NCBI RefSeq assembly: GCF_018588885.1
Contig: NZ_JAFFIW010000025.1
Location: 1 to 64,000, forward strand
From: Mesorhizobium sp. dw_380
Lineage (GTDB): Bacteria > Pseudomonadota > Alphaproteobacteria > Rhizobiales > Rhizobiaceae
Reading direction: 5' to 3'
DNA: 64,000 nucleotides
The notes below the pieces were generated by a model. It ran no database searches and was not told the origin of the DNA. It saw only the letters and a program-made list of their open reading frames with translations. Each line of letters begins with the position of its first letter. Position 1 is the stretch's first letter. Positions 16,265 to 25,478 of the stretch are shown here, piece by piece. The translations under genes and the position numbers were made by a program.

Positions 16265-16672
16265 TCATGCCGGCTTCAGCCGCCCGCTGATGAAGCGAAA
16301 CTCCTGCGTCTTTCCGCCATAGCCATAGGCGGCGGCAGGCACTTCATGCACGAAGGCATAGCTTTCCTCGTGCACGCCGCCCAGCAGCCGGCCGAAGGCG
16401 TCGAAGATCGCCCTGAGATAGGCTTCCAGCTCGAGCTTGGTGTTGGTGCCGTCGACCACCTTGATATCCAGCCAGAACGTGTTGGTGCCATGCTCGGCCA
16501 GCGACTTGCCTCCGGCGAACCAATGTTGCGGATCGATGTAGGATACGGCAACGGCGGTGATCGTCGGATCCTTGCGCAGCTGCTTGGCGGTGATCTTGGT
16601 GACTTCCCCGGCGATGCTGGCGGACAATGCGGGGTTTGGCCTACCGGTGACGCTGATGTTGATGATGGGCAT
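16265..16672 (-). CDS. Tautomerase-superfamily protein
   Basis: A 135-residue protein starting MPIINISVTGRP. After removal of Met, Pro1 would be the catalytic N-terminal proline of the 4-oxalocrotonate tautomerase/MIF superfamily. The length suits a two beta-alpha-beta unit subunit rather than the 60-residue 4-OT. KITAKQLRKDPTITAVAVSY and FWLDIKVVDGTN are the strand segments. A divergent LysR gene starts 113 bp away, with a palindrome immediately before it, so it is likely regulated by that LysR. It is convergent with the RES toxin, 13 bp away. The substrate is unknown. Confidence 0.85.
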   Translation of the reverse strand: MPIINISVTGRPNPALSASIAGEVTKITAKQLRKDPTITAVAVSYIDPQHWFAGGKSLAEHGTNTFWLDIKVVDGTNTKLELEAYLRAIFDAFGRLLGGVHEESYAFVHEVPAAAYGYGGKTQEFRFISGRLKPA

Positions 16673-16768
16673 TTTCCTTCTCCTTGGTCTGAGCGGCGTC
16701 TGATCGCCGTTGGAGAGATCATGTCATTATCGCCGAATCAAAAAAATCAAATTGTTTCCTATAAAAGA

Positions 16769-16783
16769 TTCGATAATATCGAA
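16769..16783. promoter_or_regulatory. Candidate LysR autoregulatory site
   Basis: A perfect 15-bp inverted repeat, TTCGATA-A-TATCGAA, ends 2 bp before the LysR start codon and contains T-N11-A. Its position suggests autorepression and control of the divergent tautomerase gene. The sequence between the two genes is AT-rich (about 16735-16785). Confidence 0.6.
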
Positions 16784-16785
16784 CT

Positions 16786-17649
16786 ATGGAAACGCTCGAT
16801 CCGGATCTGCTCAAAACCTTCCTTGCCTTCGTCGACAGCGGCTCACTGGCGCAGGCGGCTTCAACTGTCGGCCGTTCGCCCTCGGCGGTGACTGCACAGA
16901 TGCAGCGATTGGAGGAGATCGTCGGCGAGCCGCTTCTGGCGCCGCAGGGGCGGGGACGCGGCCTGACCCCGGCTGGTGAGGACCTTGTCGGCCATGCCAG
17001 GCGCATCCTTTCGGTGCATCGCGAGGCGTGGCTGGCGCTGAAGGGCGCGCGCGCCGCAGGCCATGTTGCCATCGGCACGACCCAGGATTTCGCCGACAGC
17101 GGCCTGCCGGACCTGCTGCGTGCCTTCGCCGCCAGCCATCCGCGCGTCAGGATCGAATTGCGGGTCGGCCGCTCCACCGAGCTGGCGCAGGCGCTGCAGG
17201 CCGGCGGCCTCGATCTGGCGATCGTCATGCGCCAGATCGCGGCGCCGGACGAGGTCGGCGTACTGCGCGAGCCGATGATATGGCTATGCTCGCAAAAGGG
17301 ACTGGTCTCGCGGCAGGAAGAACTGCCGCTGGCGCTGCTCGATCCCTATTGCGGCTTCCGCGAGGCCGCACTCGCAGCGCTCGATGCCGCCGGCCGCCGC
17401 TATCGTATTGCCGCCGGAAGTGCCAGCCTGGCCGGCCTGCGCACCGCAGTGAATGCTGGTGTTGCGTTGACCTTGCGCACCGCCCGCTTTGCCCATTCCG
17501 GCCTTGTCGAGGCGCCGCGCGAGCTTGGCCTGCCGCCGGTTCCGATGGCTGAGTTCGCCATTCGGTTGCGCGCCGGCGCCGATACTGCCGCGCGCGATCT
17601 GGCGGTACTGCTCAGCGGCAGCCTGGCCCTCTCCGGGCCGCTTGGCTGA
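16786..17649 (+). CDS. LysR-family transcriptional regulator
   Basis: A 287-residue LysR regulator. It has an N-terminal helix-turn-helix (about 8-65, AASTVGRSPSAVTAQMQRLE) and a type 2 periplasmic-binding effector domain. It diverges from the tautomerase gene and is probably its regulator. Its 3' end faces the frameshifted EamA transporter, with a hairpin between. A long antisense frame that appears to join the transporter to this gene is an artefact of the frameshift. Confidence 0.92.
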   Translation: METLDPDLLKTFLAFVDSGSLAQAASTVGRSPSAVTAQMQRLEEIVGEPLLAPQGRGRGLTPAGEDLVGHARRILSVHREAWLALKGARAAGHVAIGTTQDFADSGLPDLLRAFAASHPRVRIELRVGRSTELAQALQAGGLDLAIVMRQIAAPDEVGVLREPMIWLCSQKGLVSRQEELPLALLDPYCGFREAALAALDAAGRRYRIAAGSASLAGLRTAVNAGVALTLRTARFAHSGLVEAPRELGLPPVPMAEFAIRLRAGADTAARDLAVLLSGSLALSGPLG

Positions 17650-17693
17650 TTCGCCAAGGCTGTGGGGTCCCGGCTCCCGTTTACGGCAAGAAA

Positions 17694-17715
17694 AAGCCGA
17701 CCTTGCGGTCGGCTT
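17694..17715 (-). terminator. Rho-independent terminator for the minus-strand EamA gene
   Basis: A 9-bp stem, AAGCCGACC-TTGC-GGTCGGCTT. Read on the minus strand it ends in a TTTTTCTT run, a canonical intrinsic terminator. It lies about 100 bp past the restored stop of the transporter gene, and 45 bp after the LysR stop on the other strand. Confidence 0.85.
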
Positions 17716-17815
17716 GGAGTAAGACGGGCCGAGGGGTTTGGGGGGACTTGGGGGGTGGCCCGTCGCACCAACAATGCCTGAGCGCGATGATGGTTCCGTG
17801 ACTGCGAAAATTTTT

Positions 17816-18720
17816 TCAAGAAATATTTGACGGCGCGTGCTGCGAGCGGGCCGCCAGCCAGTCGCGGCCGGCATGGGCAAATACCGCGCAGAGCACGATG
17901 GCACGCCGATCATGCTGGCCATCGGCGGTATTTCGGCGAGGAACAGGAAGGCGAACACGATCGCGAACGGCACTTCCGCTGAGCCGAGCAGGCCGGATTC
18001 AGGCGCTGGGATAAGCCGTGCGCCTTCCGTCCACAGGATGGAAGCCAGCGCGAAGGACGCGCCGAAGGTGACGAGGAGAACGGCATCCCTTGGCGATACC
18101 GCCAGGGGATCGGTGACGAACCAGCCGAGAATGAACAGAAGAAAGGCCGAAACCGCACCGGCCCACACCACGGGCGTGTCGCGGAAGGCGCGCACCATGA
18201 TCATGTAGAGCGCGCTGCCGATCGTCATCAGCAGCGCCAGCCCGTCGCCGAACAGATTGCCGGTGCCGAAGCCGGACCAGACCATGATGGCCACGCCGCA
18301 TAGCGACACGGCGGCCGCGACCATGGTCTGCAATCGGAAAGGCTCGCGCACCAGCACCCAGGCTAGTAGAGCGGCAATGAAGGGCGAGGTCGCGTAGATG
18401 ACCGCGACGTTGGCGACAAAAGTGAACTTGAAGGCCGAAATGAAGGCAATGCTGGCCAGCGCGCCTTCCACAGCCAGCAGCCAGCCGCGCCAGCCAAGGC
18501 GCAGAGTGTCGCGGTTGCCCGAGCGGTGGCGGCGCCACAGCACATAAAGGCTGATCAGGATCGAGCCGACAAAGCCGCGCCAGCAGGTGATCGTCAGTGG
18601 GTCCGCCTGGATCGACTTGGTCAGAACGCCGGTCAGGCCGAACACCGCAGCCGACGATGACACCAATATGATGCCGAGCGTTCGTTCGGTGGTTTCGGGT
18701 GTGGCTGCCATGTCAGTCAT
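17816..18720 (-). pseudogene. EamA/DMT-family transporter, frameshifted near the 3' end
   Basis: A ten-helix drug/metabolite exporter with two EamA repeats, starting MTDMAATPETTERTLG. The protein reads normally to AEIPPMASMIG, then loses the last helix. At about 17903-17905 one base seems missing: GGCGTGCC where GGCGGTGCC would continue as IVLCAVFAHAGRDWLAARS and stop at 17816-17818, right before a terminator. As written, translation runs on for about 180 nonsense residues antisense to the LysR gene. Either a real recent inactivation or a single-base sequence error. Substrate unknown; the family exports amino acids, nucleosides or drugs. Confidence 0.8.
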
Positions 18721-18780
18721 GCCGGCAGCCTACGTCGTCCGGTCCTGACATCGTAGTGTCAGCAGTGACCGCCATCCACA

Positions 18781-19668
18781 TCACAGCCGCTTGCGGAAAT
18801 GCTCGCCGCCGACGATCAGCAGGCCGGCGGCAACGATAAGGGCGGCACCAAGGAAGACTTCACGGCGCGGCACGTCGCCCCAGATCGCAAAGCCGAGCGC
18901 GAACGCCCACAGCAGCGAGCTGTATTCGAGAGGGGCAAGGATCGAAGCCGGCGTGCGCTTCATGCCTTCGAAGAGAAGATATTGCGCCATGCCGCCGAGT
19001 GCGCCGACGCTTGCAAGCAGCAGCAATTGTGTCAGGTCCAGCGTCTGCCACCACAACAGCGCCGGCACGCTGGAAAACACCAGGAAATAGAAGTTGTTGA
19101 GGACGAGCTGGATCATCGAGCGTTCGGCAAGCGCGGTCTTGCGCAGGAGCACGATGGCGATGGCCCATAGAAGAGCGGCCGTCAGCACCAGCAGCACCGG
19201 CACGGACAGGCCGAGATGGGTGGGGTCACAAGCGACAAAGACGCCGACAAAGCCGATCAAAACCGCCAGCCAACGCAGCATCGGGACCTTTTCGCCAAGC
19301 AAGAACACCGAAAGCACGGTGACGATGATCGGGGCTGCGTAATAGACGGTGGTCAGTTCGGCAAGTTGCAGGCTGCGCGCGGCGTTGTAGTAACAGAGCC
19401 AGGCGGCAAGCGTGAAGGCGCTTCGCACCAGCATTGGTCGCACGATCGGCGAGCGCACCGTATCTGTAAACAGCCGCCGCCCGCCGATTGCCGCGCAGGC
19501 GCCGAGAATGGTGATGCTGCGGAAGAACATGATCTGCCAGACCGTCATCCCGGTAACCAGCAGCTTGATCGAGGCGTCCTGTGTCGAAAACAGCAAATAG
19601 GCCGCGCCGGTCAGCAGGATTCCGGCGAGAACCCTTTCGCGTGTTTCGAGAATGGCGACATCGGCCAT
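18781..19668 (-). CDS. EamA/DMT-family transporter
   Basis: About 295 residues with ten predicted helices in two EamA repeats. It starts MADVAILETRERVLAGILL at 19668; the longer frame to 19749 lacks a ribosome site and adds a non-membrane leader. ELTTVYYAAPIIVTVLSVFLLGE is the repeat 1 signature and LEYSSLLWAFALGFAIWGD is its repeat 2 counterpart. Inner-membrane exporter of unknown substrate. It lies 60 bp from the frameshifted EamA gene but is a separate, diverged paralogue. Confidence 0.9.
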   Translation of the reverse strand: MADVAILETRERVLAGILLTGAAYLLFSTQDASIKLLVTGMTVWQIMFFRSITILGACAAIGGRRLFTDTVRSPIVRPMLVRSAFTLAAWLCYYNAARSLQLAELTTVYYAAPIIVTVLSVFLLGEKVPMLRWLAVLIGFVGVFVACDPTHLGLSVPVLLVLTAALLWAIAIVLLRKTALAERSMIQLVLNNFYFLVFSSVPALLWWQTLDLTQLLLLASVGALGGMAQYLLFEGMKRTPASILAPLEYSSLLWAFALGFAIWGDVPRREVFLGAALIVAAGLLIVGGEHFRKRL

Positions 19669-19839
19669 AGGCGCGGACCAAAGGTGCGGGAAGCGACAGA
19701 AATACGAAGGGCAACTCGAGGACTCTGCGAAATCAGGCCTCGACCCCAAGCTATACGGGCGAAAATGGGCGCAGCGCTACGCCAGCCCTGAGCTTGCGTT
19801 GGGGCAGGAGGCCCGTGGCAAGCCGCGAAGTCGCAAAGC

Positions 19840-21357
19840 TCACTGCGTTGCCTGGTAGAGCTCCGAGGCGGCTTCCTTCAGAGCGCGTCGACCATCGGGT
19901 CTAAGATACATCATATGCCCACCCTCGATGACATCGAGATGGATGGGCTTTGCATCGGCGAGCGACGGGATTTGATTCACCAGATAGCGCGAGGTCAGAT
20001 AGGGCGTGACCAGATCGGTGTAGCCGTTGATGATCACGACGCCGAGCGCAGGGTTCAGCGAGCGCGCCCGCTGCAGATCGTCCATCACCCCGACATAGCC
20101 TTGCCGCGAGGCGCTCGTGCCGTAATCCCAATTGTGGCTGATTTCGCCATTGAGCAGCCGATAGCTGATGTCGGTGCGGAAATTCAGTTCGTCGCGGACG
20201 TAGCCGGTGAAGGCCGAAGTGAGCGCCGGAACACTGCGGTCGAGCACCGGATCAGGACCGGCGATGCGGGCGCTCTCGGGTGAGATGTCGGCCGTGCCGA
20301 TCGTGGCGTCATATGGGCTGAGCACCTTGCCGCTGGCGCGGGCGAACTCTCTTGCGAACAGGCCGGTCGGGATGCGGGCTGAGTTCCGCTGCACGAGTTC
20401 GAGCGGCAGGCCGGTGATGTCGGCCACACGCTGGCTCGCCAACTGCCCTCCGCGCTCCAGCCCGCTGGTGAGCGCCGTCAGGTAATCGCCCAGCGCATAG
20501 TGTTCGACTTCGGCCAGCTTCTGCCGCAACGCATAGCCGCTGACACCTTGCGCGCGCAGGCGCACGGCCGCCAGCGAAGGCAATTCGAGCGCCCAATGCA
20601 GCGGCTCGAATTCATCGGGCTGCACCAGCATGAACTCCAGCGCTGGCGAGATCAGCACGATGCCGTTCGGACTGATGCCGATATCTTCCTGCAGCGTCCT
20701 GGCGAGCAGCGCCGCACGGAACCCGCCATAGCTTTCACCGGCGAGGAAGAGCGGCGATCCGGTGCGGCCGTTTTGTGCAAGATAGAGCCGGATAAAGGCG
20801 CCCATCGACCTGGCATCCTGGTTGACGCCCCAGAAGTCGTGGGTGTCCTGGCCCGGTGCCTCGCGGCTGTATCCGGTTCCGACCGGGTCGACAAAGACGA
20901 GGTCGGTCATGTCGAGCCAACTGTCGGGATTGTCCATGAGCCTCTGCGGCGAAGGCAGGAACTCACCGTTGGCTCCCGTCGCTACTATGCGCGGACCAAG
21001 CGCGCCGATATGCAGATAGGCGGACGCTGCCCCGGGGCCGCCATTGAACACGAAGGTGATCGGCCGCTGCGGGTCCCTGGCTGCGCTTGCTGGTGGCTCC
21101 AGCATATAAGCGACATAGAAGATCTCCGCTGTGACGTCGCCCTTGCCGGAAAGCAGCGGCAAGGTGCCGGCCTTTGCCTGATAGTCCAGCTTGCGCCCGG
21201 CGAGACTGATGGAATGCTTGGTGGTCTGCGGCGACGGCAGCAGGGACAGCACACCGCCCGAGGGCGCCGGCCGCTCCGCTGTTTCGGCCAGGACAGGCTG
21301 CGCGAGGGCGCCAAGCATCAGCAGGATGAGGGCGATCAGATTGAGCTTGAGCGGCAT
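19840..21357 (-). CDS. S10-family serine carboxypeptidase, exported
   Basis: A 505-residue alpha/beta hydrolase-fold peptidase of family S10. A clear signal peptide (about 1-24, ending PVLAETAE) sends it to the periplasm. FNGGPGAASA (104-113) forms the oxyanion region, GESYGG (207-212) contains nucleophile Ser209, GYTDLVTPY holds the Asp and GGHMMYL the His. The start has ggagg 6 bp upstream. S10 enzymes remove C-terminal residues, usually at acidic pH. The bacterial homologs' physiological role is poorly known. Transcribed alone; the next minus-strand gene starts past the LuxR gene. Confidence 0.92.
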   Translation of the reverse strand: MPLKLNLIALILLMLGALAQPVLAETAERPAPSGGVLSLLPSPQTTKHSISLAGRKLDYQAKAGTLPLLSGKGDVTAEIFYVAYMLEPPASAARDPQRPITFVFNGGPGAASAYLHIGALGPRIVATGANGEFLPSPQRLMDNPDSWLDMTDLVFVDPVGTGYSREAPGQDTHDFWGVNQDARSMGAFIRLYLAQNGRTGSPLFLAGESYGGFRAALLARTLQEDIGISPNGIVLISPALEFMLVQPDEFEPLHWALELPSLAAVRLRAQGVSGYALRQKLAEVEHYALGDYLTALTSGLERGGQLASQRVADITGLPLELVQRNSARIPTGLFAREFARASGKVLSPYDATIGTADISPESARIAGPDPVLDRSVPALTSAFTGYVRDELNFRTDISYRLLNGEISHNWDYGTSASRQGYVGVMDDLQRARSLNPALGVVIINGYTDLVTPYLTSRYLVNQIPSLADAKPIHLDVIEGGHMMYLRPDGRRALKEAASELYQATQ

Positions 21358-21580
21358 GATGCCTCCGCGAGAATGGTCCCCGCATAGGTATGGCCTCGGC
21401 GATCGAAGTCAAAGCAAATGGCTGTATGGCTGGACAATTGCGGCTGCCGGTTTCTTCACGCCCGTCCTCTGCCGTGCCAGCGTCTCCGGGATCTCTACGG
21501 TCTTTCGCCAACCGCGCTGCTCGGCCGGACCGCCATTCGCTCGGTTGAACTTGCAGCGGCTTGCGCTACTGTGAGCCGGA

Positions 21581-22336
21581 ATGCAGCCGAATTTTTCTCT
21601 CGAGCAGTTTGGACGCTGGAGTGGCGGCGTGGCCGCTGCGGCCATGGCCGCGACGCCTGAGGAATTGTCGGCTCGCTTCACGGCGGCGGCGAGCGGGCTG
21701 CTGGGCTCCGACCGCGTCTATGTCGGCTTCTACCGTCGCGATATAACGTCCCTGACCATCGACGACGCCGGGCCTGATCGCTGGAACCGTGACTACGACG
21801 CCCGCCTCTATCGCCAGGATCCCTTCTTCCAGAAGTTCGCCAGCACCCGGCAGGATTTCCTGTTGCCATTATCGGCTCTCCGCAATGGCGACTTCCAGCT
21901 CTCGCCCTACTATCGCGAATTCTATGGCCCCTCCGACAGCTTCGACGAGATAACCGGCGTGTTCAATCTCGACAGGCTGACCGCCGGCTATGTCACCTTT
22001 CTACGCCGAAACGGGGCATCACCCTTCGGCGAGCGGGATCTGGCGATTGCTTGCGCGGCAAGCAGCACGACGAAGGTTATCCTGCAGAAGTTGCTTCATC
22101 TATGCCGTTGCCGGGACAAGAGCGTAACCGTCGGTTCCGCACGATCGCGGTTGAGTAGCCGCGAGAGCGAGATCGCACGGCACCTGATGGATGGCGGCAA
22201 TGCCAAGACTATTTCGCGAGCCCTCGCCATTTCGCCCGGCACCGTCCGCAATCACATCAAGCGGATCTATCGCAAGCTCGGCGTGCACTCCCAGGTCGAA
22301 CTGCTGGCGACCATGCGCGAAGTCGTTCAGGACTGA
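21581..22336 (+). CDS. LuxR-family transcriptional regulator
   Basis: A 251-residue regulator. The C-terminal GerE-type helix-turn-helix (about 185-245) carries LSSRESEIARHLMDGGNAKT and ISPGTVRNHIKRIYRKLGV. The N-terminal region has no clear acyl-homoserine-lactone or receiver signature, so the signal is unknown. It is convergent with the polyamine-binding protein gene (16 bp gap). Spacing gives no obvious target; the downstream polyamine genes are on the other strand. Confidence 0.88.
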   Translation: MQPNFSLEQFGRWSGGVAAAAMAATPEELSARFTAAASGLLGSDRVYVGFYRRDITSLTIDDAGPDRWNRDYDARLYRQDPFFQKFASTRQDFLLPLSALRNGDFQLSPYYREFYGPSDSFDEITGVFNLDRLTAGYVTFLRRNGASPFGERDLAIACAASSTTKVILQKLLHLCRCRDKSVTVGSARSRLSSRESEIARHLMDGGNAKTISRALAISPGTVRNHIKRIYRKLGVHSQVELLATMREVVQD

Positions 22337-22352
22337 CGGCTCCCATACGGCT

Positions 22353-23456
22353 TTATTGTCCAGTCACGATGCGCGTCCACATGCGGTTTTGCGATCGCAG
22401 CAGTTTGGCATCGTTGTTGTCCACCACGAACAGCTTGGCCTTTACGTCATCGGCAGGATAGACGCCGGGATCGCTGGTTATCGCCTTGTCCATCAACGGC
22501 AAGGAGTCCGGTATCGCGTTGGCGTAGGAGACATAGCTGGAATTGGCCGCGGCGATATCGGGCCGCAAATTGAAGTTGATCCAGGCCTGGGCGTTTTCGG
22601 GATGCGGCGCATCCTTCGGCACCGCCATCATATCGAAGTTGATGAGCGTACCTTCCCTGGGAATGGAATAGGCGATCTCCAGCTTCTTGGCGGATTCAGC
22701 GGCGCGGGTTCTTGCCTGAAGTATGTCGCCCGACCAGCCAAGCACGACGCAGATATCGCCATTCGCCAAATCGTTGATGTATTTCGACGAATGGAAATAG
22801 CGGATGTAGGGCCGCACCTTGCCCATCAGCTCCTCCACCTTGGCGAGATCGTCGGAGCTGGTCGATTTGGGGTCGATATGAAGGTAGTTCATCGCCATCG
22901 GGATGACTTCGGCCGGCGCATCGATCATGGCCACGCCGCAATCGGAAAGCTTCTTGATCACGTCGACGTCGAAGACCATGGCGAAGGAATCCGTCGGCGC
23001 GTCCGGCAGCCGCTGTTTGACCGCAGCGACATTGTAGCCAATGCCGTCGGTGACGGCCATGTAAGGGACGGCATGCAGGTTCCGTGGATCGGCGCCGGCG
23101 ATCAGCGAGAGGGCTTGCGGATCGATCTTCGAGCGGTTCGCAAGCTTCGATGTGTCGAGTTCCAGAAAAGCTCCCGCCTTCACCTGGTTCTTCAGGAACG
23201 GATAGGCCGAGGGATAGACCACATCATACCCCGAGCCGCCGGTCAGCAGCTTGGTTTCAAGCACCTCGTTGCCGTCATAGACATCGTAGCGGACCTTGAT
23301 GCCTGTCTCCTTCTCGAATTTCTCGGCTGTGTCCGGCGCGATATAGTCGGACCAGTTGTAGACGTTGACGACCTTTTCCTCGTCCGCCGACGCCGCGCCT
23401 GTGCAGGTGCCACAAGCCAGCCCGGCAAGCACGGTTGAGAAGATCAGAGCGCGCAT
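22353..23456 (-). CDS. Polyamine ABC transporter substrate-binding protein (PotF/PotD-like)
   Basis: A 367-residue periplasmic binding protein with a signal peptide (about 1-24, cut near GAASA). Mature sequence begins EEKVVNVYNWSDYI, the polyamine-binding family hallmark whose Trp-Ser-Asp contacts the ligand amine. VVYPSAYPFLKNQ and VLGWSGDILQA are further family segments. No permease or ATPase gene is adjacent, so it must work with components elsewhere or act as a sensor. It lies 45 bp downstream of the agmatine deiminase gene on the same strand, with aggagg before the ATG, implying an agmatine/putrescine operon. Confidence 0.93.
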   Translation of the reverse strand: MRALIFSTVLAGLACGTCTGAASADEEKVVNVYNWSDYIAPDTAEKFEKETGIKVRYDVYDGNEVLETKLLTGGSGYDVVYPSAYPFLKNQVKAGAFLELDTSKLANRSKIDPQALSLIAGADPRNLHAVPYMAVTDGIGYNVAAVKQRLPDAPTDSFAMVFDVDVIKKLSDCGVAMIDAPAEVIPMAMNYLHIDPKSTSSDDLAKVEELMGKVRPYIRYFHSSKYINDLANGDICVVLGWSGDILQARTRAAESAKKLEIAYSIPREGTLINFDMMAVPKDAPHPENAQAWINFNLRPDIAAANSSYVSYANAIPDSLPLMDKAITSDPGVYPADDVKAKLFVVDNNDAKLLRSQNRMWTRIVTGQ

Positions 23457-23501
23457 GAGTGTCCTCCTTTGTCAGCCGGTCCTGCCGGCCTATGTCGTTC
23501 G

Positions 23502-24608
23502 TCACCGTCGTTGTGGCGCGTAGACGGGCAAGGTGATGCAGGCGACATTGCCGCCGCCAAGCAAGATCTCGCGGGAGTTCTCGATGCCGACGATCCTGTG
23601 GCCGGGAAACAGCGCGGCCAGCTTCTCCTTGGCCTTCACGTCGAGATCGGAGCCGAACTCCGGCACGACAACGGCGCTGTTGCCCGGATAGTAGTTGATG
23701 TAGCTGGCCGCGATCCGGTTCCCGGCGGGTCGTGCCCAGGTCGAATCAAGCCGATCGACGCTTTCGCTTTCTTCCGGCGTCATCTCGATCGGCAAGGGAT
23801 GGGGCAGCCGATGAACCTCCAGGGCCCGGCCCCGCGCGTCACGAGCCGAACGCAGCACCTCCTCGGCCTCGCGCACGATCTCATATTGGGGGTCGTCCCG
23901 GTTGTCGGTCCAGCTCAGCGCGACCACGCCCGGGCGCACGAAGCAGCAGACGTCGTCGACATGGCCGTCGGTCTCGTCGAAGGCAAGACCGCGCGGCAGC
24001 CAGATGATGGTGTCGACGCCGAGATAGTCTCCCAGCTGCCGCTCAACCTCGGCCTTGCCGAGACGGGCATTGCGATTTGGGTTGAGCAGGCATTGTTCGG
24101 TCGTGATGAGGGTGCCCTGACCGTCGCACTGCAGGCCGCCGCCCTCGGCGATCAGCGGCGCGCGGTAGCGGTCCATCCTTTCGACCTCGAGCACCTTTTG
24201 CGCCGCCAGGTCGTCCAGGTCCCACGGTGTGTAGAGCCCGCCATCGAACCCGCCATAGGCGTTGAAGATCCAGTCGACGCCGCGCACCTCGCCATGGTCG
24301 TTGACGACGAAATTGGGGCCGCTGTCGCGCAGCCAGGAATCGTTGGTGGACATTTCCACGACGCGCACATGGCTCGGCAATCGCGCTCTGGCATTCTGCC
24401 ATTGGCGGCTTGATGCGGCGACCGTCACCGGCTCGCTTTGCGCGATCGCCGCGGCGACATCGGTGAACAGCTTTTGCGCAGGCTTGGCGCCCAGGCGCCA
24501 GGTGTCGGGACGCTCTGGCCAGATCAGCCAGCAGCCTGATTTGGGTTCGAATTCGCCAGGCGCGCGAAACCCATCCTGTTTCGGCTTCGTCGAGAGGGTA
24601 CGTGGCAT
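23502..24608 (-). CDS. aguA: Agmatine deiminase
   Basis: A 368-residue enzyme of the guanidino-group modifying (PPAD) family. It converts agmatine to N-carbamoylputrescine and ammonia. The catalytic Cys357 sits in GGGNVACITLP at the C-terminus, and SWLRDSGPNFVV and EGGGLQCDGQGTLITTEQC supply the Asp/Glu/His substrate pocket. No N-carbamoylputrescine amidohydrolase gene is beside it. First in a likely operon with the polyamine-binding protein. Confidence 0.94.
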   Translation of the reverse strand: MPRTLSTKPKQDGFRAPGEFEPKSGCWLIWPERPDTWRLGAKPAQKLFTDVAAAIAQSEPVTVAASSRQWQNARARLPSHVRVVEMSTNDSWLRDSGPNFVVNDHGEVRGVDWIFNAYGGFDGGLYTPWDLDDLAAQKVLEVERMDRYRAPLIAEGGGLQCDGQGTLITTEQCLLNPNRNARLGKAEVERQLGDYLGVDTIIWLPRGLAFDETDGHVDDVCCFVRPGVVALSWTDNRDDPQYEIVREAEEVLRSARDARGRALEVHRLPHPLPIEMTPEESESVDRLDSTWARPAGNRIAASYINYYPGNSAVVVPEFGSDLDVKAKEKLAALFPGHRIVGIENSREILLGGGNVACITLPVYAPQRR

Positions 24609-24812
24609 TGCGCGATCACCGGAAGAAGGAGCGAGGGCATTTGCCCCGATCAGACGTTTTTGGGGTCCGGTCCGTCAATGTCCCATTTGGGATAGCGGTG
24701 TCCGCGCGCCAGCAGCGGAAACGAATATCGTTTGCCTTCCAGTGCGATCAGGGCGAGTCTTGGCGAGGCGGCGTACGCCGACGACAGGAACAGCCGACGA
24801 AGAGGCAGCGGA

Positions 24813-25319
24813 ATGGATGCGACCGGATTGAAGGCCATGCAGGCCCCACTGAAACAGGCCTATCGCGACGACCCTTCGCAGGCGCTGATCACTCTGAGAG
24901 CGAAGGGCTCGATCGACGACCAATCGGTCGCCTGCAAGGTGGAGACGGGCAGGGCGCTGGCAATTGCCGGTCTGCATCCGGCAACGGGCGGCTCAGGGCT
25001 CGAACTCTGCTCCGGCGACATGCTGCTGGAGGCGCTGGTGGCTTGCGCCGGCGTGACGCTGAAAGCGGTGGCGACGGCGCTCGAGTTCAAGCTCGGCGCC
25101 GCCACGGTGGAAGCCGAAGGCGATCTTGATTTTCGCGGCACGCTTGGTGTCGCCAAGGACGCGCCGGTCGGCTTTCGCGCCATCCGGCTCAATTTCGATC
25201 TCGACACGGATGAACCGCAGGAGCGCATCGATTCGCTGCTGAAGTTGACCGAGCGCTATTGTGTGGTGTTCCAGACCATCAGCCAGAAGCCGGAATTGAC
25301 GGTAGGTGCCCGGCGCTAA
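24813..25319 (+). CDS. OsmC-family protein
   Basis: About 168 residues with the OsmC/Ohr-like fold. Family members reduce organic hydroperoxides through two cysteines. CSGDMLLEALVACAGVT carries two cysteines (Cys in GLELCSG and in VACAG), which are the right region, and a third lies in ERYCVVFQT. The start at 24813 (MDATGLKAM) has agagg upstream; the frame is open further, to 24732, with no better site. The gene diverges from agmatine deiminase. Whether it is a true peroxidase or a relative of YhfA is unclear. Confidence 0.82.
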   Translation: MDATGLKAMQAPLKQAYRDDPSQALITLRAKGSIDDQSVACKVETGRALAIAGLHPATGGSGLELCSGDMLLEALVACAGVTLKAVATALEFKLGAATVEAEGDLDFRGTLGVAKDAPVGFRAIRLNFDLDTDEPQERIDSLLKLTERYCVVFQTISQKPELTVGARR

Positions 25320-25320
25320 T

Positions 25321-25475
25321 GATCTCCCTCCTTGAGGGGGAGATGTCGTCGAAGGCGACAAAGGGGTCGGACGTCCTGACGCGACACCACTTTCGCGGCA
25401 GAGGAGGTCAGCGCTCCACGCGCGGCGACCCGTCTGGCCCGCCGGCCATCTCCCCCTCAACAGGGGAGATTACGC
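25321..25475. repeat. RIME-like palindromic repeat pair
   Basis: Opens with gatctccctccttgagg and ggagatgtcgtcgaaggcg, and closes at about 25438-25475 with gcccgccggccatctccccc then caacaggggagatt. The two ends are inverted relative to each other, giving a large composite palindrome. It separates the convergent OsmC and small hypothetical genes. Confidence 0.7.
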
Positions 25476-25478
25476 TCA

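Noticed and set aside
17284..17815. Apparent C-terminal extension fusing the EamA gene to sequence antisense to lysR
   Set aside because: Explained by a one-base frameshift; the restored frame ends at 17816 before a terminator.
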